From: Paracoccus sp. JM45 | GTDB taxonomy: Bacteria; Pseudomonadota; Alphaproteobacteria; Rhodobacterales; Rhodobacteraceae | Assembly (NCBI RefSeq): GCF_003590715.1 | Contig: NZ_QQVY01000011.1 | Span: forward strand, 18,480 to 82,479 | Direction: 5' to 3' | DNA length: 64,000 bases | Shown: piece after piece, positions 1 to 7,552 of the stretch | Numbering within the stretch: position 1 is the stretch's first letter | Layout: every line of letters begins with the position of its first letter | Position numbers and translations under genes: made by a program | Notes under the pieces: model-generated | Database searches by the model: none | Told to the model about the DNA's origin: nothing | The model's input: only the letters and a program-made list of their open reading frames with translations

Positions 1-570
1 ATCGGCTATGACAGCCCCGGCGGTTCGCGCATGCCCGCACGCAAGCTGCGCGATATGCGCCGCTCTATTGGCATGGTGTTCCAGCAGTTCAACCTGTGGC
101 CACATATGACTGCGCTGCAAAACGTCGCCGAAGGGCTGGTCCGTGTGCGTGGTTTCAGCAAGGATCAGGCGGCGGCACGCGCCGCCGAGGCGCTGGAAAA
201 GGTCGGCCTGTCGGACAAGGTGGCCAACCACCCCGCACGTCTGTCGGGTGGGCAGCAACAGCGGGTCGCGATTGCCCGCGCCATCGCGATGGAACCGCGC
301 CTGATGCTGTTTGACGAACCGACCAGCGCATTGGACCCCGAACTGGTGGGTGAGGTGTTGAACGTCATGAAGACCCTGGCCGCCGAAGGCATGACCATGG
401 TCGTCGTCACGCATGAAATGGGCTTTGCCGCCCATGTCGCCGATCAGGTCGCCATTATGGAGGCGGGCGAGCTGGTGGCCGTCGATGCCCCGACCCGCAT
501 CCTGCACAGCCCCGAAGATGCGCGGATAAAGGCCTTCCTGAAGACCTATCACGAACGCAACGCGTTCTGA
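1..570 (+). CDS. Polar amino-acid ABC transporter ATP-binding protein, 5' truncated by window edge
   Basis: This is the cytoplasmic ATPase of a polar amino-acid importer of the GlnQ/HisP type. The reading frame is open to base 1, so the Walker A region lies outside the window. What remains shows the Q-loop ([13 protein letters not shown]), the ABC signature [14 protein letters not shown], Walker [14 protein letters not shown] and the switch histidine in [10 protein letters not shown]. The FNLWPHMT stretch is typical of the amino-acid subfamily. The permease and binding protein must lie upstream, outside the window. A strong hairpin follows the stop codon, so this is probably the last gene of its operon. 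The exact substrate cannot be told from the ATPase. Confidence 0.93.
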   Translation: MGYDSPGGSRMPARKLRDMRRSIGMVFQQFNLWPHMTALQNVAEGLVRVRGFSKDQAAARAAEALEKVGLSDKVANHPARLSGGQQQRVAIARAIAMEPRLMLFDEPTSALDPELVGEVLNVMKTLAAEGMTMVVVTHEMGFAAHVADQVAIMEAGELVAVDAPTRILHSPEDARIKAFLKTYHERNAF

Positions 571-575
571 CAAAA

Positions 576-602
576 GGGCCAAGGGGTGCTGCCCCTTGGC
601 CC
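576..602. terminator. Bidirectional terminator hairpin
   Basis: An 11-bp perfect stem (GGGCCAAGGGG, 576-586, and its complement, 592-602) with a 5-nt loop lies between two convergent genes. On the minus strand the stem runs into TTTTG, a short U-tract. It probably ends transcription of the amino-acid ABC operon on the plus strand and of the Liv-type binding protein on the minus strand. Confidence 0.7.
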
Positions 603-607
603 CTGTC

Positions 608-1858
608 TTACATTTCGGCCTTCAGGCCGGATACGGTTTCGGCGGACATCGTATCGACGGTTTCGACCTTGCCATCAGTGATCTTCCACAGTCGGAACGG
701 GCCGGTGATATCGCCGTTTCCGTCAAAGCTGACCGGACCGATGACGCCTTCGTATTTGATCGGCTTGCCTTCCGCGATCAGCGCCAGTGCCTTTTTGAAT
801 TCATCGGGTCCGGCGTGGATCGGCTCGCCTTCAGGGTCGGTGACAGCGTGGATCGCGTCACGGATCTTTTCGGGCGTCGCCTCACCTGCCTGCGCGACGG
901 CCAGCGCGACGATGGCACCCGCGTCATAGGACCGGTCCGCCGCAGGGGCATCCGCTGCAATGCCGCCCGATACATTGGCGAAATTATCCTGAAAATACGC
1001 GGTCGATGCGGTTTCGGCTGTGCCTGACGATGTGCCGAAGGCCTGTTCCAGATATTGCGGACCGACCGCATTGATGAATTCTTCGGAATTCATCCCGTCG
1101 TTCAGTAGGAATTTCTGCGGCCCGCCATTGGAAATCCATGACCGCGCAATGGTCGCGCCATCCACCGGATAGCTGATCAGATACAGCGCCTCGGGGTCGT
1201 CTTTCATCGCGGCGCCAGCCTCGGATGAATAATTTGCCTGTTTTTCATTGTAGGGCGTGGTCGAGGTAATCTGCCCGCCCAATGCCTGATAGGCGGTGGT
1301 GAATTCGCGCATCATGTTCAGGCCGAAATCATTGTTCACATGGATGATCGCCAGCTTGGTCAGCCCCTGATCCATCGCGTATTTTGCCGCAGCCGTTCCC
1401 TGCAACGCGTCCGAGGTGATGGTCCGGAAGAAGTATCCGTCCGTTTTGCCATCCTGCGCCAGTGACGTCAGCGTCGGCGATGATGATGCGGGTGAAACCT
1501 GCACCACCTTCGCAGGCCCCGTAACCGAGGTCAGGATCGGGATCGAAACGGACGAGATGATGCCGCCGATCACCACCGGCACCTTGTCGATATTGACCAG
1601 CTGCGTGGCCTGATCGACCGCGACATTGCCCTGGCTTTGGCTGTCGCGCGTGTCGGTGACAATCTGACATCCCAGCACGCCACCGGCGGTATTCATATCG
1701 GCAAAGGCCATTTCGACCGCCTTGGCACCGGCCTGACCATAGGCACCTGCGGGGCCCGTTAGTTCCATCACAAGACCGATTTCAACGTCGCAGGCATGAC
1801 CTGCGGCAGCAAAAAGCGCCATGGCCGAAAGGCTTGTCGCAAAGATCCGCTTTTTCAT
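608..1858 (-). CDS. Branched-chain amino-acid type ABC transporter substrate-binding protein (LivJ-like)
   Basis: A 416-residue periplasmic binding protein of the Peripla_BP_6 (LivJ) family. A Sec signal peptide of about 22 residues (MKKRIFATSLSAMALFAAAGHA) is followed by CDVEIGLVMELTGPAGAYGQ, the usual start of the mature domain. The ATG at 1858 has an upstream AGAGGAA. It is the last gene of a minus-strand operon: GntR, TIGR04076 protein, aldo/keto reductase, binding protein. The matching LivG/F/H/M genes lie on the plus strand just beyond the regulator and are very likely its partners. LivJ-type proteins bind many ligands besides leucine (amides, urea, aromatic acids). The associated oxidoreductases argue against simple branched-chain amino-acid uptake. 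Confidence 0.93.
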   Translation of the reverse strand: MKKRIFATSLSAMALFAAAGHACDVEIGLVMELTGPAGAYGQAGAKAVEMAFADMNTAGGVLGCQIVTDTRDSQSQGNVAVDQATQLVNIDKVPVVIGGIISSVSIPILTSVTGPAKVVQVSPASSSPTLTSLAQDGKTDGYFFRTITSDALQGTAAAKYAMDQGLTKLAIIHVNNDFGLNMMREFTTAYQALGGQITSTTPYNEKQANYSSEAGAAMKDDPEALYLISYPVDGATIARSWISNGGPQKFLLNDGMNSEEFINAVGPQYLEQAFGTSSGTAETASTAYFQDNFANVSGGIAADAPAADRSYDAGAIVALAVAQAGEATPEKIRDAIHAVTDPEGEPIHAGPDEFKKALALIAEGKPIKYEGVIGPVSFDGNGDITGPFRLWKITDGKVETVDTMSAETVSGLKAEM

Positions 1859-1905
1859 GGGGTGTTCCTCTGTTGGAGTGGCCGTCAGTCTTATGGACGA
1901 GAGGT

Positions 1906-2964
1906 TCAGACCTCTTCTTTGTTCAGATTGTATTTCATGATCGCGCCGTGACGACCTGTGCGGTCGCGTTCCAGCCCGTAGACATCACCCTCTAGCGTTG
2001 CGGCACCTGCAAGGGCGGTGTCGATGGCGGCCAGATCGGCGGCAGTCAGTTCCAGCGCGGTGATCGCCAGATTGGCGGCCAGATGGTTGGCGTTGCGGGC
2101 CCCCACAATGGTCGCAGCCACCTGCGGACGTGCCAGCATTGCGGCGGAAGCCACGGTTGCAATGTCGCTGTTATGGCGGTCCGCAACGCGGCGCAGGGTG
2201 GCCAGCAGCGATTGGAACAGATCCCAGCCGCCCAGATCCTGAATGATCAGACGGTATTTGACCAAGGATCGGTTCGCAAAGGCCATACCGGGGTCGGGCA
2301 CATCCAGCCAGCGGTCGGACAGGAACCCGCCCGCGACGGTGCCATAGCACAGGAAGGAGAATCCGTGTTTTGCCGCCAGTGCCGTCATTGCCTTTTCAGG
2401 GCGGCGGTCCAGCAGCGAATATTGCACCTGCATCGATGCCAGCCTGATGCCGTTGTCCAACATCGCGGCGACATGATCGGTGTCGAAATTCGTCCCGCCC
2501 AACAGGTTGATGCGACCCTCGTTCTGGAATTCCCGCAGCCAGCCAGCGGCCTGCAACCAGTCACCTTGGGCATAATCCCACCAGTGGAACTGGACCAGAT
2601 CCAGCCGCTCGACGCCCAACCGGTCGCGAGACCGGTCGGTGGTTTCCTGCAAGCCCTCGCGGGTCAGGCTGCCCAGATTGCCCAGATCGGGAACGCATTT
2701 GGTGTGGATGCGGATACGGTCCAATGCGGCCTGTCCGCGTTGGTTGGCATATTCCTTGCGGAAAGCGCCGATCTTCGCCTCGACGCCGGTATAGATATCG
2801 GCGCAATCGAAGGTCGTGATGCCCGCATCGGCAAAGGCGATCATATCCTGAACCACGGTCGCATCATCGACGGTTCCATGATCCCCCGCCAGTTGCCATC
2901 CCCCGCGGATCACCCGCGAGATCGAATATTCGGGGGCCAGATCGATGCGTGTGGGGGATGTCAT
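1906..2964 (-). CDS. Aldo/keto reductase
   Basis: A 352-residue NAD(P)(H)-dependent aldo/keto reductase forming a TIM barrel. The catalytic Asp and Tyr are in FDCADIYTG, Lys in IHTKCVPD and His in LVQFHWWDY, so the tetrad is complete. The C-terminal phosphate-binding segment ATIVGARN is present. It is a clear paralogue of the N-terminal part of the gene at 7553-9016: both share the QFHWW, FLS-RWL and TI(V/I)GAR blocks. It starts 8 bp after the TIGR04076 gene ends and is followed by the binding protein, so it is co-transcribed with both. It probably reduces or oxidises a carbonyl in the catabolism of the imported compound; the substrate is unknown. Confidence 0.9.
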   Translation of the reverse strand: MTSPTRIDLAPEYSISRVIRGGWQLAGDHGTVDDATVVQDMIAFADAGITTFDCADIYTGVEAKIGAFRKEYANQRGQAALDRIRIHTKCVPDLGNLGSLTREGLQETTDRSRDRLGVERLDLVQFHWWDYAQGDWLQAAGWLREFQNEGRINLLGGTNFDTDHVAAMLDNGIRLASMQVQYSLLDRRPEKAMTALAAKHGFSFLCYGTVAGGFLSDRWLDVPDPGMAFANRSLVKYRLIIQDLGGWDLFQSLLATLRRVADRHNSDIATVASAAMLARPQVAATIVGARNANHLAANLAITALELTAADLAAIDTALAGAATLEGDVYGLERDRTGRHGAIMKYNLNKEEV

Positions 2965-2971
2965 AGGGACC

Positions 2972-3310
2972 TCATGTCAATGGGACGGCAGTGGTGTCTG
3001 AATGGCGGAAACGGCGCGTCGCGATGCGGGTGATGCGGAAACGGGTGGTGCAATTGGGGTCGGGGCAGGCCACTTCGGCGTCCGTGCTCATCCAGTCGGC
3101 GCGGGCGGTGGGGCGCTGTTTTGCGGGCAAAAGCGGCATCAGCGCCGCCAATGAATAGATCGAGAACCCCTGACCGGGGGGCAGATACAGCATTTCGCCC
3201 TGCAGTTCGAAGTAATCGCCGACCTTGGCCCCGCAATGGATGGCCCCACCATCAGGGGCGACCACCTCGACCCGCAGATCGTAAAGATCGAACATATCGG
3301 TTTCGGTCAT
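2972..3310 (-). CDS. TIGR04076 family protein
   Basis: A 112-residue protein with the features of the TIGR04076 family: an opening MFDLYDLRVEVV, the glycine-rich GDYFELQGEMLYLPPGQGFS with a tyrosine-leucine turn, and a YSLAALMPLLPAKQR block. The C-terminal CPDPNCTTRFRI holds a Cys pair that could bind metal. The family has no established function and is often found beside oxidoreductases. Its ATG overlaps the stop of the upstream GntR gene by 4 bp, so the two are translationally coupled. This places it firmly in the catabolic operon. A role in handling the pathway substrate or in redox assembly is only inference. Confidence 0.8.
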   Translation of the reverse strand: MTETDMFDLYDLRVEVVAPDGGAIHCGAKVGDYFELQGEMLYLPPGQGFSIYSLAALMPLLPAKQRPTARADWMSTDAEVACPDPNCTTRFRITRIATRRFRHSDTTAVPLT

Positions 3311-4032
3311 CGCGGCAGTTCCCCTTTGCGTAATTCATCGCGGATCAGCGTAAAGCTTTGGGTGATGTCATCGCGCAGCGCGGCTTCGGCACGGACAGGG
3401 CTGCGGGCCTGTAATGCCTCGATCAGCGCCCAATGGTGGTGGACGGCAGCAACCGCAGGATTACGGGTATAGATGGTCGCAGCCATGCGGACATAGGGCC
3501 CCGATTGCAGCCACAGACTGCGCACGACAGGCAAAAGCACCCGCGATTTTGCCGCACGATAGATCGAGAAATGGAAATCATGGTTCAGCATCGATGTCTG
3601 CACGGCCTGTTCGGTGTCCAGACGGGCGAAGGCGTCCTCGCATGCTTTGGTCTGCTGCCTCAGGTCGTCCAGATCGGCGGTGGTCAGATGGTCGATGGCC
3701 AGACGGACCAGCTCTCCCTCGACCAGACAGCGGGCGCGCATCAGGTCGCTTAGCTGTGCTTCGGTAATCAGGGGGACGCGGACCGAACGCGACTGCATTA
3801 CCTCTAATGCGTTTTCGGAGACCAGCCGTGCCAATGCCTCTCGGACGGGCATGATCGAGACGTCCAGCGTATCGGCAAGTACCTGCATCCGCAGCACCTG
3901 TCCCGCCTCGAACGCGCCATGGACAAGGGACCGGCTTAATTCCTGATAGACCCGTTCTTGCAGGGATTCGCGACCCACGCGCGACAGGTTGCCAAGGTCG
4001 GTCTTTGCAGGGCTGGGGGGCAAATCAGACAA
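3307..4032 (-). CDS. GntR family transcriptional regulator (FCD domain)
   Basis: A GntR/FadR-type repressor with an N-terminal winged helix (SLQERVYQELSRSLVHGAFEAG, then VSIMPVREALARLV) and a C-terminal all-helical FCD ligand domain. FCD landmarks are the Asp/Arg segment DLMRARCLVEGELVRLA and NHDFHFSIYRAA with metal-binding His residues. The frame is open upstream to an ATG at 4164, but that would overlap the divergent gene. I prefer the TTG at 4032, which has AAAGG 8 bp upstream and gives a family-typical 241 residues. It sits between the two arms of the locus and probably represses both until a pathway metabolite binds. The TTG start is my choice and is not certain. Confidence 0.88.
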   Translation of the reverse strand: MSDLPPSPAKTDLGNLSRVGRESLQERVYQELSRSLVHGAFEAGQVLRMQVLADTLDVSIMPVREALARLVSENALEVMQSRSVRVPLITEAQLSDLMRARCLVEGELVRLAIDHLTTADLDDLRQQTKACEDAFARLDTEQAVQTSMLNHDFHFSIYRAAKSRVLLPVVRSLWLQSGPYVRMAATIYTRNPAVAAVHHHWALIEALQARSPVRAEAALRDDITQSFTLIRDELRKGELPR

Positions 4033-4100
4033 CGGGTCGCCTTTGTAAAAATGGAACCTTTCATCTTTTCTGGTTGATTCCTGAATTTCTGTCAATAATC

Positions 4101-4110
4101 TTTGATCAAA
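4101..4110. promoter_or_regulatory. Candidate GntR operator, perfect 10-bp palindrome
   Basis: The palindrome TTTGATCAAA lies in the 111-bp gap between the GntR gene and the livG-type gene, in an AT-rich stretch where both promoters must be. A GntR dimer acting here could control both arms. This is inferred from position and symmetry only. Confidence 0.35.
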
Positions 4111-4143
4111 TATCGAAAGCGACTCGGGACGCAGGGGGACTGC

Positions 4144-4932
4144 ATGACGACACGACAGGGCCACGCTTTGCCGCCGCTTCAGACAACGGGGCTAAGCCGC
4201 AGCTTCAGCGGCTTTAAAGCGGTCGATGGCATGTCCCTGTCCTTGCATAAATCCGAGCTGCTGGGCCTGATCGGTCCCAATGGCGCGGGCAAGACCACGA
4301 TGTTCAACATGCTGGCGGGATCGCTTCCCTCCAGTTCGGGCAGCATTTGCATACATGGCCGCGACGTGACGGGGCAGGATGCCCGCACCCGTATCGGCCA
4401 TGGCATGGGGCGCAGCTTCCAGATCCCCAAACCTTTTCCCCATATGACGGTTCTGGAAAACGTGCTGACCGGCGCACAGAACCAGACAGGCGAACGCCTG
4501 TTCGGTGCCTGCTTCCAGCCGGGCCGCGTGCGCCGCGATGAACATGCCGCAGTCGAAAAGGCGCGCGGCTTGCTGGATTTCCTGTTGTTGTCGCATCTTG
4601 AAGGGCAGATGGCCGCAGTGTTGTCAGGGGGCCAACGAAAGCTGCTGGAACTGGCACGGTTGTTGATGGCCGATCCCGATATACTGCTGCTGGACGAACC
4701 GGCAGCGGGTGTGAACCCCAGCCTGCTGGAACAGATCATGGACCGTATCGTCACGCTGAACACCCAACACGGCAAGTCGATCCTGCTGATCGAACATAAC
4801 ATGCAGATGGTGGGCCGCCTGTGTTCGCGTGTTGTTGTGATGGCGCAGGGACGCGAACTGGCCCAAGGCCGCCCCGATGATGTGACACGCGATCCCGATG
4901 TGATCCGCGCCTATCTGGGGGATGCGGCATGA
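4144..4932 (+). CDS. Branched-chain amino-acid type ABC transporter ATP-binding protein (LivG-like)
   Basis: A 262-residue ATPase of the LivG type. Walker A GPNGAGKTT is at residues 44-52, the signature LSGGQRKLLELARLL and Walker B ILLLDEPAAGVNP follow, and the H-loop is in LLIEHNMQMV. The ATG at 4144 has AGGGGG 6 bp upstream, which I prefer over an earlier ATG at 4102. It is the first gene of a plus-strand operon of five tightly spaced genes (LivG, LivF, LivH, LivM, oxidoreductase) and overlaps the next by 4 bp. It powers import by the LivH/LivM pore. The binding protein is probably the one at 608-1858. Confidence 0.93.
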   Translation: MTTRQGHALPPLQTTGLSRSFSGFKAVDGMSLSLHKSELLGLIGPNGAGKTTMFNMLAGSLPSSSGSICIHGRDVTGQDARTRIGHGMGRSFQIPKPFPHMTVLENVLTGAQNQTGERLFGACFQPGRVRRDEHAAVEKARGLLDFLLLSHLEGQMAAVLSGGQRKLLELARLLMADPDILLLDEPAAGVNPSLLEQIMDRIVTLNTQHGKSILLIEHNMQMVGRLCSRVVVMAQGRELAQGRPDDVTRDPDVIRAYLGDAA

Positions 4933-5666
4933 CCGGTATCCTGACATTGCAGGGTGTGGTTTCGGGGTATCAAGCCGATCTGCCGATCATCAGGGATGTC
5001 TCGCTGGGGGTTGCCAAGGGGGAATTCGTGGTGCTGCTGGGGCCGAACGGGGCCGGAAAATCCACATTGGTCAAGACAGTCGCCGGTCTGGTGCCGATGC
5101 ACGCGGGCCGTGTTACACTGGCAGGGCGCGATATCACCAATGTGCCCGCGCATCAGAAGCTGCGCGACGGCTTGGGCTTTGTCCCGCAAACCGAAAACAT
5201 CTTTGCCACCATGACCATCCGCGAAAACCTGCAACTGGCCGCGCAGATCCTGCCCAAAGCCCGCCGCGCCGACCGGATCGAGGCGATGTTCCAGATGTTT
5301 CCCGACCTTGCCGCGCGCCCGTCCACACGGGCGGGGGGATTATCGGGCGGTCAGCGACAGATGCTGGCCGTGGCCCGTGCGCTGGTCATCGAACCCGAGG
5401 TGCTGATCCTGGACGAACCCTCGGCGGGGCTGTCGCCCAAGATGGTGTCGGAGGTCTTCGAACAACTGGGCCGGATCAATCAGACGGGGGTGACGATGCT
5501 GCTGGTCGAACAGAACGTCCGCGCCGGATTGGAAATTGCCAGCCGTGGCGTGATTTTGGTCGAAGGGCGTGTGGCCCATGATGCACCTGCCGCCGATCTG
5601 CAGGGCGATCCCATTGTGTCGCGCCTGTATCTGGGCGGCCATCAACCCCGAACAAAGGTATCGTGA
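4929..5666 (+). CDS. Branched-chain amino-acid type ABC transporter ATP-binding protein (LivF-like)
   Basis: A 245-residue second ATPase of the importer, of the LivF type. Walker A GPNGAGKST is near residues 38-46, the signature LSGGQRQMLAVARAL near 137-151, Walker B VLILDEPSAGLSP near 158-170, and the H-loop is in LLVEQNVRAGL. Liv systems use a LivG/LivF ATPase heterodimer, and this gene directly follows LivG with a 4-bp ATGA overlap. It overlaps the LivH gene by 4 bp as well, so translation is coupled throughout. No degradation of motifs is seen. Confidence 0.93.
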   Translation: MTGILTLQGVVSGYQADLPIIRDVSLGVAKGEFVVLLGPNGAGKSTLVKTVAGLVPMHAGRVTLAGRDITNVPAHQKLRDGLGFVPQTENIFATMTIRENLQLAAQILPKARRADRIEAMFQMFPDLAARPSTRAGGLSGGQRQMLAVARALVIEPEVLILDEPSAGLSPKMVSEVFEQLGRINQTGVTMLLVEQNVRAGLEIASRGVILVEGRVAHDAPAADLQGDPIVSRLYLGGHQPRTKVS

Positions 5667-6574
5667 TGCAGGGTCTGATGGACGGTCTGATCAACGGAAC
5701 GATCATCGGCTTGGGGGCGATCGGCGTCACGCTGACCTATTCGATCCTGCGTTTCGCCAATTTCGCCCACGGAGAGCTGGTCAGCTGGGGCGCCTATCTT
5801 GCCCTGTCGATCAGCGCCGCGCTTGGGGCTTTGCTGCCCGGTCTGGGCACGCCCATCGGTCCGTTTTCTTTCGGATGGTCAGTGCCCATCGCGATTGCGG
5901 GGTCAATCATTCTGACCTCGACATTGGCGCTGGGCGTGGATTGGCTGCTGTTTGCGCGGTTGCGCGCCAAGGGGTCGGCGGTGATCATTCTGGTCATGGC
6001 CTCATTCGGGGCCGCGCTGGCGATGCGCAACCTGTTGGAGTTTATCTATACCTCGCAGCCGGCCTATTTCACGACAGCACTGCAAATCTCTAAACCGCTT
6101 TTTGCCGGTATGCGCGCCACGCCCGACCAGCTGCTGGTGATCGGTCTGTCAGGGGTGCTGGTGCTGGTGGTGCATCTGTTGCTGACACGCAGTTCGGCGG
6201 GGCGGTCCATGCGGGCGGTGTCCGAAAACGTGCAACTGGCCAGCCTAAGCGGCATCGATGTGCGCAGCGTCATCCGCATGGTCTGGATCCTTGGGGCGGC
6301 GCTGGCGGCAATCGGCGGCATTATGTCGGGCCTGCTGGTGCAGATACGCCCGACCATGGGGCTGGACCTGCTGCTGCCGCTGTTTGCGGCGGCCATTCTT
6401 GGCGGCATCGGGTCGGTGCCCGGCGCCATGCTGGCCGGTATCATCGTCGGTCTGGCCGAGGCGCTGACCGTCCAGATGATCGGTGCCGAATGGCGCGCCG
6501 CGGTGTCCTTCGTGATCCTGATCGGGGTGTTGCTGATGCGTCCGCAGGGGCTGTTCGGAAAGGCGATGGCATGA
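5663..6574 (+). CDS. Branched-chain amino-acid type ABC transporter permease (LivH-like)
   Basis: A 303-residue inner-membrane permease with about eight hydrophobic segments. It has the LivH-type N-terminus LINGTIIGLGAIGVTLTYSI followed by LRFANFAHGELVSWGAYLAL. The conserved cytoplasmic coupling segment RAVSENVQLASLSGIDV and the late AAILGGIGSVPGAMLAG are present. It pairs with the LivM-type permease encoded next, which it overlaps by 4 bp, to form the import pore. The substrate cannot be read from the sequence. Confidence 0.92.
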   Translation: MMQGLMDGLINGTIIGLGAIGVTLTYSILRFANFAHGELVSWGAYLALSISAALGALLPGLGTPIGPFSFGWSVPIAIAGSIILTSTLALGVDWLLFARLRAKGSAVIILVMASFGAALAMRNLLEFIYTSQPAYFTTALQISKPLFAGMRATPDQLLVIGLSGVLVLVVHLLLTRSSAGRSMRAVSENVQLASLSGIDVRSVIRMVWILGAALAAIGGIMSGLLVQIRPTMGLDLLLPLFAAAILGGIGSVPGAMLAGIIVGLAEALTVQMIGAEWRAAVSFVILIGVLLMRPQGLFGKAMA

Positions 6575-7548
6575 TCGATCTGTTATCCTATGGCGCGTTT
6601 TTCCTGACCATGGCACTTAGCTATTCGGTGATCTGTCTGGGCCTGAATGTGCAATGGGGCCAGACGGGGCTGTTCAATGTCGGCGTGGCGGGGTTCGTGG
6701 CGGTGGGGGCCTATATCTCGGCTGTGCTGACAACGCCCGAAACGGCGGAGCGGTTGGGCGGCTTCCATATGCCCATCGCCTTGGGCTGGTTGGGCGGAGG
6801 ACTGGGGGCGGCGTTCCTGTCGGCGCTGGTCGGCGCGGTGACGCTGCGCCTGCGGGCGGATTATCTGGCCATTGCCACATTCGGTGCGGCGGTGGTGATC
6901 CAGCTGGTGCTGCTGAACCTTGAAACCATCACCGGCGGGCCATTTGGCATCGGCTTTATCCCGCGCCCCTTTGGCGATCTGGCGACCAATGCCAACGCTT
7001 TCGGTCTTGCCAATCTGGTTCTGATGGCGGTGCTTGTTCTGGTCACATATCTGGTGCTGGAACATCTGGTCAGGTCCCCTTGGGGCCGCGTTCTGCGCGC
7101 CATCCGTGAAGACGAGGACGCCGCCCGCGCCCTTGGCAAAAGCCCTGAACGCTTTCGCCTGCAGGCTTTTGCCCTTGGCGGTTTCGTCATGGGCTTGGGC
7201 GGTGCGGCGCAGGCGCATTTCATCGGTTTTATCGCGCCTGACAACTATTTGCCGACGTTGACCTTTCAGGTCTGGACCATGCTGATCATCGGGGGGGCGG
7301 GCAATATGCGGGGCGCGATTCTTGGCGGTGTGCTGGTCTGGGGCATCTGGGCGATGTCGGGCAATCTGGTGTCACAGCTGTTTCCGGCGGAACATCAGGC
7401 GCGCGCTTCGTCTTTGCAGATCGTGATGATCGGCGTGGCGCTTTGTGCCGTCCTGCTGATGCGCCCGCGCGGAATTCTGGGCGAGGTGAAGACCCTGTCC
7501 CGCCATCTTGGCCCCCGCAAACCCGAAGACACTGTTCGTGAAGGATAA
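6571..7548 (+). CDS. Branched-chain amino-acid type ABC transporter permease (LivM-like)
   Basis: A 325-residue inner-membrane permease of the LivM type. It shows CLGLNVQWGQTGLFNVGVAG near the start, the cytoplasmic loop GRVLRAIREDEDAARALGKS and the terminal MRPRGILGE that closes many LivM proteins. The frame extends upstream to 6490, but the ATG at 6571 overlaps the LivH stop by 4 bp and starts the first membrane helix at the expected place. It forms a heterodimer with LivH. Only a few bases separate it from the fused oxidoreductase gene that follows. Confidence 0.92.
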   Translation: MIDLLSYGAFFLTMALSYSVICLGLNVQWGQTGLFNVGVAGFVAVGAYISAVLTTPETAERLGGFHMPIALGWLGGGLGAAFLSALVGAVTLRLRADYLAIATFGAAVVIQLVLLNLETITGGPFGIGFIPRPFGDLATNANAFGLANLVLMAVLVLVTYLVLEHLVRSPWGRVLRAIREDEDAARALGKSPERFRLQAFALGGFVMGLGGAAQAHFIGFIAPDNYLPTLTFQVWTMLIIGGAGNMRGAILGGVLVWGIWAMSGNLVSQLFPAEHQARASSLQIVMIGVALCAVLLMRPRGILGEVKTLSRHLGPRKPEDTVREG

Positions 7549-7552
7549 CCCC

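Noticed and set aside
4033..4164. Longer GntR reading frame starting at 4164
   Set aside because: It would overlap the divergent transporter gene, and its first 44 residues show no GntR features. The TTG at 4032 has a ribosome-binding site and gives a normal length.
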